From Pseudomonas viridiflava (GTDB lineage Bacteria; Pseudomonadota; Gammaproteobacteria; Pseudomonadales; Pseudomonadaceae): DNA of 64,000 nucleotides. The stretch's first letter is position 1. Every line of letters starts with the position of its first letter. A program made the translations under genes and the position numbers. The stretch is from NCBI RefSeq assembly GCF_900602065.1, contig NZ_UWFN01000265.1:372001-436000 (forward strand), in the 5' to 3' direction. Of the stretch, positions 44,828-53,022 are shown piece after piece. Below the pieces are notes generated by a model. That model was not told the DNA's origin and did not search any database. It saw only the letters and a program-made list of their open reading frames with translations.

Positions 44828-45263
44828 GCAAACCAATATCAAGCGTTTCAAAGTAAGCGAGTCCTGGAAAGATTACGAGGTGCTGCTTGAGGTCAATCTC
44901 GATGTGTTGACGCCTGATCGGGCCGCCATGATCAACAGCTACCTTTCCGACGATAAAACCAGGTTGATGGATGAAGATGGCGACGTCATACGCGTTGCGA
45001 TCCGAATGGCTGGCTCCACCATGATCAGGATCATGCTCGAGCAAGGTGGGGCAGGTTTCACCCCGGCCTTCAAGAATATATTCGGTGACAATCCCGGCCT
45101 CATCTGGACCCACGACCTGCATAGTACCGACGGTTTTGGCGGCTGTGAGGCGGACGAGAAGCCTTATGGCTGGTGCGGTATGCGGGTGATAGGTGCCGAA
45201 GTCGACGTGCCCGGGTTCTTTGAAGTCGAGCTCAAAGAATTACCAGCCCCGACGGAAGACTGA
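44820..45263 (+). CDS. DUF2528 phage protein
   Basis: 147 aa from the ATG at 44820. Fits DUF2528: ESWKDYEVLLEVNLDVLTPD, DDKTRLMDEDGDVIRVAIRM, and near the end EKPYGWCGMRVIGAEVDVPG. The family is found in phages and is uncharacterised. Late in the early operon; no function is inferred. Confidence 0.78.
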   Translation: MSEQTNIKRFKVSESWKDYEVLLEVNLDVLTPDRAAMINSYLSDDKTRLMDEDGDVIRVAIRMAGSTMIRIMLEQGGAGFTPAFKNIFGDNPGLIWTHDLHSTDGFGGCEADEKPYGWCGMRVIGAEVDVPGFFEVELKELPAPTED

Positions 45264-45265
45264 CC

Positions 45266-45475
45266 ATGCAGGGAACAGAAAGAATCCGACCACCGCTGGC
45301 CAGCCATCGCCTTGACCTGCCAAGCATCTGCGATATCTGTGAATTCGCACGATCAATTCCAAGACACCAGCTCTGCAGCAAGATCCGTCAGCAGCGCAAA
45401 GCTGATGAATGGGCGGCAGTCATGGCTGAAAATAAAGCTGCTCGAGCAGCGAGGGAGAAGCGCTATGCCCGGTGA
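45266..45475 (+). CDS. Small cysteine-containing phage protein
   Basis: 69 aa. Cysteines occur as ICDICEFARS plus a third in QLCSKI, perhaps a small metal site. C-terminal half is a charged helix (KADEWAAVMAENKAARAARE). It overlaps the next gene by 11 bp and follows DUF2528 by 2 bp. Confidence 0.6.
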   Translation: MQGTERIRPPLASHRLDLPSICDICEFARSIPRHQLCSKIRQQRKADEWAAVMAENKAARAAREKRYAR

Positions 45476-45779
45476 GGATCAACCAGGAACGGTTGATCTG
45501 ATCCGCTCGCTGCATGAACTGATCCGACAGCTACAGCGTCCGGCGGTTGCGCCAGAACATGAACTGTGGACCTCGCAGGACATAGCTGCCTACCTGAAAC
45601 TGTCGGGCGACACTGTAGAGCGTAGGATCGTTGTTCAGCCGAGTTTCCCCATGAGCGTCCAACCTTGTGCAACGGGAGTGAAAGCGGCGAAAAGATGGTT
45701 TGCGGCAGAGGTTATTGTTTGGTTGCGCCAACATCGTGCGAGATTGCCCGTCGCTAGGCGAGCCAGACAAACCGCGTGA
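45465..45779 (+). CDS. Excisionase/AlpA-like winged-helix protein
   Basis: 104 aa from the ATG at 45465, with GAGGGAGAAG upstream. ELWTSQDIAAYLKLSGDTVERR is the winged-helix motif of the AlpA/MerR-like excisionase family; the wing region is followed by AKRWFAAEVIVWLRQHR. Being next to and convergent with the integrase, it is the best candidate for Xis. Confidence 0.78.
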   Translation: MPGEDQPGTVDLIRSLHELIRQLQRPAVAPEHELWTSQDIAAYLKLSGDTVERRIVVQPSFPMSVQPCATGVKAAKRWFAAEVIVWLRQHRARLPVARRARQTA

Positions 45780-45782
45780 ATG

Positions 45783-45811
45783 AAAGCCTGCGTACCCCGC
45801 AGGCTTTTTTT
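45783..45811. terminator. Terminator between xis candidate and integrase
   Basis: AGCCTGCG pairs with CGCAGGCT around a short loop, followed by T7. It lies between the convergent genes and may serve both. Confidence 0.85.
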
Positions 45812-46808
45812 ATCCCAGACGTTCAGCCACTTCGGATGCCGTGGCGTTGTAGTAAATCATCAGGGATTTGAGATCCTTGTGACCGGTGATACGCGCCAGG
45901 TCCAACACCTCAACCTTGCGGGCAAGCCGCGTAATGGCTTCATGCCGGGTGTCATGAAAGGTCAGGCCATCAATTTTTAGCTCGTCTCGGATCTTGCGAA
46001 ACATAGTGTCCGCCGATGCCGACTCGAGCTTGAATAAGCGATCGCTACCGCCCTTCCCTTCCAACATCGGCACCAACAACTCTCCCGCCCGCTTACTCAA
46101 CGGAACATTCCGAGTAGAGCCATTTTTTGTTTTGGGTAGATGAACGAAGCGCTCGCGCAAATTCACCCACTTCGCGGTCATACCCAAGATCTCGCCTTGC
46201 CTCATTGCAGTTTCGATAGCGATGAGGAATGCATACGCCAACTCTTGCAGCAGAGTCACCGGCGGCTGCCCCTCAACATAGCCAAACCGATTGATCAGCG
46301 CGCTAATTTCACCGGTAGCAACACGTCGTTCGCGAGGCGGGCCATTACTCGGCCTTTTGGCATCTCGAACAGGGTTGACCAGGCACGTTTTCCACTCCCG
46401 CCTAGCGATTTCAAACACGGAAGATAGAAGTGTCATCTCACGCCGCACAGTCGAGCTCTTGACCTTTTTCAGCCGCCCATCCCGCCATTGAGCGACCTGC
46501 TCTGACGTGATGTTGCCCATAAGCTCTCCTACCCATTCAAGCTCCCGGTCAAACCTATCCAACCGAAGTTCCTCCCAACGCTGGCCTTCCTTGGTAGGAG
46601 AAACATCCCGTTTGTATCTGCCCAGGGCTTCCGAAACAGTCATCGAGACGCTTGCGCGGGATGTCCCGCTCTGAGCCATGATTTCAGTTTCACGAGCAAT
46701 TGCCCATGCGACGGCTGCAGCCTTGGTATCGAACGTTTGGGAGTCACGCACACCCAGCTTCACCACCTCGGCCCTCCAACCACCGCTCCGTTTCCTATAT
46801 GAAGCCAT
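45810..46808 (-). CDS. Tyrosine recombinase integrase
   Basis: 332 aa from the ATG at 46808 (MASYRKRSGGWRAEVV), with AGGAGGGTGT upstream. Arm-binding N-terminal part, SAM-like core-binding domain (VSEALGRYKRDVSP), and the catalytic domain with Arg in AMRQGEILGM, Lys in PKTKNGSTRNVPL, the HDTRHEA box, GHKDLKSLMIYY with the final His, and the nucleophilic Tyr in MIYYNATAS. It catalyses integration at the tRNA-Leu 3' end. Transcribed leftwards from the attR side. Confidence 0.95.
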   Translation of the reverse strand: MASYRKRSGGWRAEVVKLGVRDSQTFDTKAAAVAWAIARETEIMAQSGTSRASVSMTVSEALGRYKRDVSPTKEGQRWEELRLDRFDRELEWVGELMGNITSEQVAQWRDGRLKKVKSSTVRREMTLLSSVFEIARREWKTCLVNPVRDAKRPSNGPPRERRVATGEISALINRFGYVEGQPPVTLLQELAYAFLIAIETAMRQGEILGMTAKWVNLRERFVHLPKTKNGSTRNVPLSKRAGELLVPMLEGKGGSDRLFKLESASADTMFRKIRDELKIDGLTFHDTRHEAITRLARKVEVLDLARITGHKDLKSLMIYYNATASEVAERLG

Positions 46809-46816
46809 ACACCCTC

Positions 46817-46836
46817 CTGGCGTAAAAATGGCGTAA
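46817..46836 (+). repeat. Doubled TGGCGTAA motif, right copy
   Basis: Exact copy of the 20 bp at 13324-13343. It overlaps the ribosome site region of the integrase gene, so protein bound there could also repress integrase expression. Confidence 0.7.
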
Positions 46837-46858
46837 AGGCTAACACGGAGAAACACGA

Positions 46859-46947
46859 ACCTGCCGTCTGCTGTCGTTGGTGAACATCAGTTTCGCCCAG
46901 CGTGGCCGGGGATTACCGGTTTTTGCCGCTACCTGCCGTTTACTGTC
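46859..46947 (+). repeat. 17-bp direct repeat near attR
   Basis: ACCTGCCGTCTGCTGTC (46859-46875) and ACCTGCCGTTTACTGTC (46931-46947) match at 15 of 17 positions, 72 bp apart. They lie between the integrase gene and the attR core and may be further integrase or Xis sites. Confidence 0.55.
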
Positions 46948-46964
46948 ACAGGACTCCCGTGTCC

Positions 46965-46978
46965 CCCTCGGGGCACCA
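46965..46978 (+). other. attR core
   Basis: Second copy of CCCTCGGGGCACCA. The chromosome resumes to the right with two hairpins (46988-47013 and the terminator at 47022) that probably once followed the tRNA directly. Confidence 0.8.
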
Positions 46979-47021
46979 CGACACACTTCAAGCTGCTGCT
47001 CAATGCAGCTTGAATACAAAG

Positions 47022-47047
47022 AAACCGGCCATTGCGCCGGTTTTTTT
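47022..47047 (+). terminator. Terminator, probably the original tRNA-Leu terminator
   Basis: AACCGGC and GCCGGTT pair around a short loop, followed by T7. No gene now lies between attR and this site; before integration it would have followed the tRNA by about 45 bp. Confidence 0.85.
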
Positions 47048-47158
47048 GTGCTTGATTATCGGACCACCCCACCTGCAGAACAAACGCCCAGCAATTTAGA
47101 ACCCGATCCCATTTCCCCAGTCGAACAGCGCATGTTTTATCCCAAGGATATGGAATTC

Positions 47159-47563
47159 ATGCCTCTGCGCTTCGCTTCGATCTCCCTCGCCGCCTTTACC
47201 TTGCTCAACCTCGCCGCCTGTACTCACTACCGCTATGTCAAACCTGAAACCGAGCAGGGACAACGCTGTGTCGCCCAGCTGGATGCAAGAGTCCAGTCCT
47301 GTGAAAAGCTCGCGGAGGAAAGCGTTCAGGGCCAGCGGGCGACTTACGAAGGCCGAATGGTTGGCTATCGAGCGTGCATGCAGCAGACCCCAGCGACCCC
47401 GCAAATTTCCAACCCCTGTGGCTCGGAGCCGGTCGACCCTGGCGCGGCGCAAAGCAAGATCTGTCGGCAGAATTACAAAGAGTCGTTCATTGACTGCGGC
47501 GGTCGCCTGGAAGAGATCAAGGATAGCCAAGCCTCTCATCCCGCTAAAGGCGCAACACCATGA
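47159..47563 (+). CDS. Small cysteine-rich lipoprotein
   Basis: 134 aa from the ATG at 47159, with AAGGA upstream. A type II signal peptide ends in LNLAAC, so lipidation is expected. The mature part has several Cys (QRCVAQL, QSCEKL, RACMQQ, NPCGSE, SKICRQ, IDCGG), likely in disulfides in the periplasm. Family not recognised. It overlaps the next gene by 4 bp. Confidence 0.8.
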   Translation: MPLRFASISLAAFTLLNLAACTHYRYVKPETEQGQRCVAQLDARVQSCEKLAEESVQGQRATYEGRMVGYRACMQQTPATPQISNPCGSEPVDPGAAQSKICRQNYKESFIDCGGRLEEIKDSQASHPAKGATP

Positions 47564-47838
47564 CGTCACAACCGAGCTACCTCTTCGCCTCGCTGAGGCA
47601 GCCCGATGATGCAGGCGTTACCGCACTGGTAACGTTCGGCCTGGTGACCACGGAAGATGAGGTTTTTTATCTGGTTATTCGCTATATCGATTACCCAAAC
47701 ATCGTTGAAGGCGACCATCTCTATCATTCACTTGAAGAAGTGCTTGAAGCTGCAAGCGCGGAGTACGGGATAGGCCCACCAGATTGGCGAGACCTTTCGG
47801 CGGATGAAATCAGCGAAGTTGGAGCAAATATTCGCTGA
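47560..47838 (+). CDS. Unknown small protein
   Basis: 92 aa, ATGA overlap with the lipoprotein gene. Acidic alpha/beta protein with VTFGLVTTEDEVFYLVIRYI and HSLEEVLEAASAEYGIGPPD. No signal peptide. Role unknown; two-gene operon. Confidence 0.7.
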   Translation: MTSQPSYLFASLRQPDDAGVTALVTFGLVTTEDEVFYLVIRYIDYPNIVEGDHLYHSLEEVLEAASAEYGIGPPDWRDLSADEISEVGANIR

Positions 47839-48075
47839 CGTTTCAGTATCGCTCTGATTGTGAGAACGCAAGTTACCTATTCCTCACTGTCAAACCTTAT
47901 CGCCTACTCACCTGCACACCCATCTGATCCGTATTTTTCTCCCCCATCTGAATCTGTATTGCAATCGCCCTCCCCCTGATAATAAAGCCACCCCGACAGC
48001 CTGAACCCTTCAACTGATCGGGTCGTTCTTGACGTGATTCTGAACGTGCTACATCACCCATCTTCGGGAGGCCTT
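47839..48075. other. Intergenic region
   Basis: 237 bp without a credible gene. It should hold the promoter of the small peptide gene at 48076; no clear promoter seen. Confidence 0.5.
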
Positions 48076-48159
48076 ATGGGCAAGCTTACGATCTACATGG
48101 CGATCTTTTTAGTGGCTGCAATCGGCGTGGGCCTGCTGGGTACCATTCCTCCGGGCTGA
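48076..48159 (+). CDS. 27-aa membrane peptide
   Basis: The frame MGKLTIYMAIFLVAAIGVGL continues LGTIPPG and stops. The strong ribosome site GGGAGG lies 6 bp before the ATG, and almost the whole peptide is one transmembrane helix. Likely a small membrane protein; function unknown. Confidence 0.55.
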   Translation: MGKLTIYMAIFLVAAIGVGLLGTIPPG

Positions 48160-48264
48160 GGAAGGCGCGGTATCGACCGACAAGACTGGACACAAAGTAC
48201 CCGTTTGATCTGCATGACACTGTAGGGGCCACAACTACACTTTCCTTTTTATGGAGGAAAGACC

Positions 48265-48507
48265 ATGTCAGTGCCTGATGACCCCACCCCTGCCTTGCTT
48301 GCCAGCCTCGACCAAAACATCAACGCGCTACGTGCGGCCATGGACGAGGTTCGAATCTGGCTCGATGAGCGCGGCGCAGTAGACGCCGCCGACAGCATCG
48401 CCAGCCACTTACAGATCATCGAAGACAACACCGACGGCATTACGGCCGGGATGGCTGATCTGGTGGCGCGCTGGAAACCGGAGAGTCAGGCTGATCCTGA
48501 GGATTGA
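48265..48507 (+). CDS. Unknown small protein
   Basis: 80 aa, with GGAGGAAAG upstream of the ATG. Acidic and helical (LLASLDQNINALRAAMDEVR, then IASHLQIIEDNTDGITAGMA). No family recognised. Stands alone. Confidence 0.7.
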   Translation: MSVPDDPTPALLASLDQNINALRAAMDEVRIWLDERGAVDAADSIASHLQIIEDNTDGITAGMADLVARWKPESQADPED

Positions 48508-48556
48508 TTGCGAATCTGGTCTGGCCACCCAGCTCTGCCTGCAGGATTGCATTCCA

Positions 48557-48646
48557 CTGTGGGAGCTGAGCTTGCTCGCGATAAGGCTGGACTCGGTTCA
48601 CTTTAGATCGCGTCCGGCCTTATCGCGAGCAAGCTCGGCTCCCACA
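48557..48646. repeat. Extragenic palindrome (CTGTGGGAGCTGAGCTTGCTCGCG type)
   Basis: Long inverted repeat: CTGTGGGAGCTGAGCTTGCT on the left is matched by AGCAAGCTCGGCTCCCACAG on the right, with about 35 bp between. Typical Pseudomonas intergenic repeat. Confidence 0.85.
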
Positions 48647-48700
48647 GAGACGCGCTGCCCTGACCGATCTGCAAGATCTGCAGCCTGAGACGAGCAATCA

Positions 48701-48730
48701 AACCAAGCCCGGTCTAATCCGGGCCTGGTT
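48701..48730 (-). terminator. Putative terminator after the chemoreceptor gene
   Basis: AACCA-AGCCCGG pairs with CCGGGC-CTGGTT around TCTAAT. The following T-run is weak, so efficiency is uncertain. Confidence 0.5.
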
Positions 48731-48736
48731 GATCAA

Positions 48737-50056
48737 TCACCCCGAAACCTGATTCGCAAACTGCCCCACCGCGTTCACTACCTGCTTGGCCCCGTCCTGA
48801 ATCTCGACGATGACTCTGCCTGCCTGACCTGACAGCTCCAGGCCTTGTTCTGCCTGTTTTTTACCGTGTTCGATAACGCCCACGGCTTGTTCTGCCAGTG
48901 CCTGGTTTTTCTGCACCACGTCGACAATTTCGGCGGTGGCGGCGCTGGTGCGGGAAGCGAGTTGGCGGACTTCGTCGGCAACAACGGCAAAGCCTCGGCC
49001 TTGTTCACCAGCGCGGGCGGCTTCGATGGCGGCGTTGAGGGCCAACAGGTTGGTTTGATCGGCAATGCTGCTGATGGCAGTGATGATCGAACCGATGATT
49101 TGCGATTGCTTGTCGAGTGCGCCGATGCCCTCTACGGCGAGCTCCATCTGCGAAGCCAGGGCGCGCATGACGTCGACGGTTTCCTTGACCACGATGCTGC
49201 CTTTGCGTGCAGTTTCGTCGGTGTGTTTGGAAATCGTGAAGGCAATTTTTGCCGCTTCGGAAACGGCCTCTTCGCGTTCGACTTGCTCAGTGATAACAGT
49301 CGCGAATTTCACGATTTTGTAGAGACGATTGTGCGCGTCTGTAACCGGGTTGTAAGAAGCCTCCAGCCAGACCGAATGACCACGGCTGTCGATACGTTTG
49401 AAGCGATCGACCACGAACTCACCACGGCGCAGCTTTTCCCAGAACACTTGATACTGCTGGGAGTTGGCTTCCTGTGCCTCACAGAAAATACTGTGGTGTT
49501 TGCCAACCACTTGCGCCAGCGAGTAGCCCATGGAATCCAGAAAGCGCTGGTTGGCAGTCAGCACGTTGCCGCTCAAATCAAATTCAATAACCGCGGTGGA
49601 GCGTTGCAGCGCTTCGATCAGGTTCTCGTGCTCACGGGAAGTCTCGATGGTGCGCGTCAGGTCACTGGCGTACAAAGAGAACTGTATGACCTTGCCAGCG
49701 CTGTTGGTCACCGGCTGAACAATCACCCGCAGCCACGCCTCTTTCTGGTCGCCACGGAAAATCTGCAGGGCGCCCGCCCAGTGCTTGCCTTGCTGAATGG
49801 CTTTGCTCATGCGCGCAAAGTGGTCGGTACTCTGAGCGTACTTGGGGACCAGCTCTACCAGCAAACGGCCGACCAGCTCTTTACTCGTGTAGCGCATTTC
49901 CTGTTCAAACTTACTGTTAACTGACTCGATTTTGCCGCGCTCATTGAGGTTGATGGACAGCATTTCAATCTCAAGACTGTCGCGTACCTGCTCCATGGTC
50001 GAAAGCTTTTCGCTTATCGTTAATAACTCCTGCTTCAATCGTTTATTGAAAATCAT
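48737..50056 (-). CDS. Soluble PAS-PAS methyl-accepting chemoreceptor (BdlA/Aer-like)
   Basis: 439 aa from the ATG at 50056, with GGAGTG upstream. Two PAS domains (about residues 35-140 and 155-260) precede a chemoreceptor signalling domain with the conserved tip [20 protein letters not shown] and [12 protein letters not shown]. There is no transmembrane helix, so it senses an internal signal such as redox state, oxygen or a ligand. The layout resembles BdlA, which promotes biofilm dispersal in P. aeruginosa; the equivalence is inferred. It stands alone, preceded by an AT-rich region. Confidence 0.88.
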   Translation of the reverse strand: MIFNKRLKQELLTISEKLSTMEQVRDSLEIEMLSINLNERGKIESVNSKFEQEMRYTSKELVGRLLVELVPKYAQSTDHFARMSKAIQQGKHWAGALQIFRGDQKEAWLRVIVQPVTNSAGKVIQFSLYASDLTRTIETSREHENLIEALQRSTAVIEFDLSGNVLTANQRFLDSMGYSLAQVVGKHHSIFCEAQEANSQQYQVFWEKLRRGEFVVDRFKRIDSRGHSVWLEASYNPVTDAHNRLYKIVKFATVITEQVEREEAVSEAAKIAFTISKHTDETARKGSIVVKETVDVMRALASQMELAVEGIGALDKQSQIIGSIITAISSIADQTNLLALNAAIEAARAGEQGRGFAVVADEVRQLASRTSAATAEIVDVVQKNQALAEQAVGVIEHGKKQAEQGLELSGQAGRVIVEIQDGAKQVVNAVGQFANQVSG

Positions 50057-50358
50057 AAAGCAGTCACTCCGCACACATTTTTTATAGAGGCAGGCAAGCG
50101 CAATCAAAAGTGATTATTCGCCGTGTCTAGGCTTGATAACGGCAGCGACGTCTAAGACTTGAGGCTCTAAAACAAGGTTTTGCAGCGCAGTGAGGTAACT
50201 CGCGGATTAACGCGGGATACACAGTTGAATAAATTAGATAATTGAAAAATTGGATCCAGAATACACCCGTACTTCAGGTGGGTTATTAACGAAACAACCG
50301 GGTGTTTCTATAATTAAATAGTGGTTTTTTATCCATCGTCAAAATGTGAAAAATTCGC
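50057..50358. other. AT-rich region upstream of the chemoreceptor
   Basis: About 300 bp of AT-rich DNA that must carry the chemoreceptor promoter. A hairpin-like ACCCGTACTTCAGGTGGGT is at about 50265-50283. No gene seen. Confidence 0.5.
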
Positions 50359-50565
50359 TCATGTTCGATCCATGCGCAGTACTTTGCGCCACCAGGGTTG
50401 TTCCCATGTTTGAGGCGCAGGCATGACCTCGTGGGTCAGCCAGCGACGCAAGGCACGGTTTTCCGGGACGTAGTGGTGAACCAGAAAGATCGCAGCGCAA
50501 GCTGGCCCCACGCTAGCAATCCAAAAAAATCCAACGCCCCCTCTCACACATCCGGTCGAATCCAA
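50359..50565 (-). pseudogene. Remnant of a BRO-N domain gene
   Basis: The C-terminal ~45 codons read HHYVPENRALRRWLTHEVMP and on to WWRKVLRMDRT. This is the end of the BRO-N domain found in a common Pseudomonas protein. The residues before (VGFFWIASVGPACAAIFL) do not fit, and no upstream part of the domain is found on either strand nearby. Most likely a deletion remnant. Confidence 0.6.
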
Positions 50566-50702
50566 ATACCTGCCGGTTCTTGAATTTTTCGGCCGCTGGT
50601 CAACTTTCCGGAACGGCGCTTCTCCTCGATTGCTCTCTTTCCTGTGGCCACGCAGATGACCACACAGCCGTTTTGGCCAAAATAAAGTTGAGGATTGAAA
50701 CC

Positions 50703-51587
50703 ATGTTTATGCATAACCGACGTTTGCAATACACCGTGCGTGTAGCAAGACCGGATCCGGGGTTGGCTAATCTTCTACTTGAGCAGTTTGGTGGAGCCCA
50801 GGGGGAATTGGCAGCCGCCGCGCGCTATTTCACGCAAGCCCTGGCCGAGGAAGATGCAGGCCGCAAAGACCTGTTGATGGACATCGCTACAGAAGAGCTG
50901 AGCCACCTGGAGATCATCGGCTCGATCATCTGCATGCTCAACCGTGGCGGTAAAGGCCAACTGGCCGAAGGCATCCAGGAAGAAGGCGAACTGTATCGGG
51001 CGATCAATGGCGCCGGTAACGATTCGCACATCACCAGCCTGTTGTACGGCGGCGGTGCGCCGCTGACCAACTCGGCCGGCGTGCCATGGACTGCCGCCTA
51101 CGTCGATACCATTGGCGAACCGACTGCCGACTTTCGCTCCAACATCGCCGCCGAAGCGCGGGCGAAGATCGTTTACGAACGCCTGATGAACGTCACTGAT
51201 GATCCCGGTATCAAAGAGGCGCTGGGCTTCCTGATGACCCGGGAAATAGCCCACCAGAAGTCGTTCGAAAAGGCACTGCAATCCATTCAACCGAACTTCC
51301 CGCAAGGCAAGCTGCCGGGCATGCCGGAATTCACCAACGTCTACTTCAACATGTCCAACGGCGGCCCTGACCTGCGCGGCCCGTGGAACGAAGGGGAAGA
51401 GTGGGAATACGTCGAGTCGCCTGAGCCTGCTGTTGACGGCGGCGATGGCAGCGCCTCGGTGGTGCTGTCATCTGACGATGAAGAAGTGCTGCTCAACCTG
51501 AAAAACCGAACCATGTCCGATCCGGATTCAAACCCGATCACAGCGGCTGATCTGGGCTCCGGCTTCGTACAAGGAAAGAGCGCTTGA
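50703..51587 (+). CDS. katN: Manganese catalase (KatN-like)
   Basis: Non-haem catalase that splits hydrogen peroxide using a dimanganese site. 294 aa from the ATG at 50703 (GAGGATTGAAACC upstream). Metal ligands lie in the four-helix bundle: EELSHLEIIGSI and REIAHQKSFEKAL, with further Glu in QGELAAAARYFTQALAEED. The C-terminal tail is acidic and unusual (EWEYVESPEPAVDGG and a Ser/Asp-rich end). Followed by a small gene probably in the same operon; stress-regulated in relatives. Confidence 0.93.
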   Translation: MFMHNRRLQYTVRVARPDPGLANLLLEQFGGAQGELAAAARYFTQALAEEDAGRKDLLMDIATEELSHLEIIGSIICMLNRGGKGQLAEGIQEEGELYRAINGAGNDSHITSLLYGGGAPLTNSAGVPWTAAYVDTIGEPTADFRSNIAAEARAKIVYERLMNVTDDPGIKEALGFLMTREIAHQKSFEKALQSIQPNFPQGKLPGMPEFTNVYFNMSNGGPDLRGPWNEGEEWEYVESPEPAVDGGDGSASVVLSSDDEEVLLNLKNRTMSDPDSNPITAADLGSGFVQGKSA

Positions 51588-51635
51588 TCACAACACAACG
51601 CAATGATCTGCCCACCAACGAGCCAGGAGGTCGTC

Positions 51636-51875
51636 ATGGATTTATCGGAACACTCGCCCCATCAGGATTTCGAATCGCTGGAGGCTGAACCTGCGGTATT
51701 TGATTCAACGCTGAAAAGCTTTGATCAGCAGGCGCTCAACCTCAAACGCGGCTTTCGGGTGAATCAAACACTCCACAGCCTGCGTACACTCGGGCAATTG
51801 ACCCGAGAGCTTCAGTCGAAATCTGGTAGCCGTTATGCAGCAATCAGCTATCGGTCAGGCCCGCCGCCAGAGTAA
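51636..51875 (+). CDS. Small unknown protein downstream of Mn catalase
   Basis: 79 aa with a strong AGGAGG before the ATG at 51636. Acidic N-terminus (MDLSEHSPHQDFESLEAEPA) and helical middle (VNQTLHSLRTLGQLTRELQS). No family recognised. It lies 48 bp after the catalase with a terminator following, so it is likely co-transcribed. Confidence 0.7.
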   Translation: MDLSEHSPHQDFESLEAEPAVFDSTLKSFDQQALNLKRGFRVNQTLHSLRTLGQLTRELQSKSGSRYAAISYRSGPPPE

Positions 51876-51901
51876 AGACCAGTGACGCACTGCATTACAA
51901 A

Positions 51902-51936
51902 CAAGAGCAGGCCCCTTACCGGACCTGCTCTTTTTT
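51902..51936 (+). terminator. Terminator of the Mn catalase operon
   Basis: AAGAGCAGGTC-like arms (AGAGCAGG and CCTGCTCT) pair around a short loop and end in T6. Confidence 0.85.
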
Positions 51937-51962
51937 ATTCATTCGCCGATTCTGAAAAGGGC

Positions 51963-52577
51963 TCAGGCGGTGTAGCGATGCGGCCGGTGGTTAACGGCGA
52001 TGATCAGGTTGAGCACGATGGCGCCCGCGATGGAGGCCAGCAGTATCGGCAGGCTCACGAGGTACAGCGAACCCAGTACGACGAGTACGTCCACGACCAT
52101 TTGCAATTTGCCCGCGCGCAGACCGATGCGGTCCTGCAGGTACAGCGCGAGGATATTGATCCCGCCCAGGCTTGCCTTGTGACGGAACAGGACGATGAAC
52201 CCAAGGCCCATCATGATGTTGCCGAACAGCGCCGCGTAGATAGGCTGCAGTTGATCGATGTGGATGAACCGCGCATGCAGTTCAGAGAACACTGACACCA
52301 GCGCTACCGAGCAGAAGGTCTTAATGGTAAACGCCCAGCCCATGCGGCGAATGGCCAGGTAATAGAACGGCAAGTTAATGAGGAAGAACGCCACACCGAA
52401 TGACAAATGGGTCGCGTAGCTGATCAAAAAGGCGATCCCGGCGCTGCTACCGGTCACCCCGCCCACTTGGCGAAGCATCATTACCCCGAAGGACACCATC
52501 AATGTGCCGATGACGATCGCAAATATGTCTTCGAAAGTGGAGTGCTTGACGGTTTGCGTGGCGGCGATCTGGGTCAT
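51963..52577 (-). CDS. YitT-family membrane protein
   Basis: 204 aa from the ATG at 52577 (MTQIAATQTVKHSTFEDIFA). Five or six transmembrane helices. The family stretch FGVMMLRQVGGVTGSSAGIA and KASLGGINILALYLQDRIGL match YitT/DUF161. Transport substrate unknown. Monocistronic. Confidence 0.88.
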   Translation of the reverse strand: MTQIAATQTVKHSTFEDIFAIVIGTLMVSFGVMMLRQVGGVTGSSAGIAFLISYATHLSFGVAFFLINLPFYYLAIRRMGWAFTIKTFCSVALVSVFSELHARFIHIDQLQPIYAALFGNIMMGLGFIVLFRHKASLGGINILALYLQDRIGLRAGKLQMVVDVLVVLGSLYLVSLPILLASIAGAIVLNLIIAVNHRPHRYTA

Positions 52578-53022
52578 GGCGAACTCTTGAAAGGCGTAAG
52601 GATGAATAGCAGGCAAGCAGAGCACTGCAAACCAAAGCGCGCATAGATTACCCAGAAAAAGACCAATGCGCGCTAAAAATAGATAAATATGCGTGTATCA
52701 CGCACAAACAATCAAAAAACGCACTACTTATGCACCACACCGCACTGCAGTGGTGCGTCGTATCGCGCTTGTCAAATAACCCGCCGCTGCTGGAGTGAAT
52801 GGAGACTCCTGGTAGGAGCGAATTTATTCGCGAAAGCGGTGTATCAGATGCAGATACTTTCCAGCAGAAATGCCTTCGCGAATGAATTCGCTCCCACGAG
52901 AAACAGTGCAGTCAGGTGTTTATGCGGTGAATGCCCCCGTAAACCGCGAACGATGGCATCGGTGAGCATTGTCAGGCAGGATTACCGCCGCTTTATCACT
53001 TAACTTTCGAGTGTTGCCTGCC
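52578..53022. other. Intergenic region with palindrome
   Basis: 445 bp between divergent genes, containing the repeat at 52812-52897. AT-rich part near 52675-52740 may hold the yitT promoter. No gene supported. Confidence 0.5.
52812..52897. repeat. Extragenic palindrome (GTAGGAGCGAATTTATTCGCGAA type)
   Basis: GTAGGAGCGAATTTATTCGC on the left is matched by GCGAATGAATTCGCTCCCAC on the right, with about 45 bp between. Same family as 5739-5828. Confidence 0.85.

Larger units (their letters stand above)
13266..46978. mobile_element. HP1/K139-like (P2-related) prophage in tRNA-Leu
   Basis: About 33.7 kb bounded by a 14-bp direct repeat of the tRNA 3' end. It holds an integrase, Xis candidate, repressor, early operator, replication protein, Ogr-like activator, terminase and portal on the plus strand, and scaffold, capsid, tail, lysis and baseplate genes on the minus strand. 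The DUF2586 sheath, DUF2597 tube and DUF2590 proteins point to the HP1/K139 branch of P2-related myophages. All core morphogenesis functions appear present, so the prophage may be functional, apart from doubt over the 3' end of the terminase gene. SOS genes and two unknown AT-rich genes are carried at the left end. Confidence 0.93.

Noticed and set aside
13324..46836. The 20-bp CTGGCGTAAAAATGGCGTAA pair as the att core
   Set aside because: It is longer than the 14-bp tRNA repeat, but it lies away from the tRNA and in the integrase leader. The tRNA 3' end is the usual site, so the 20-bp pair fits arm sites better. The choice is not certain.
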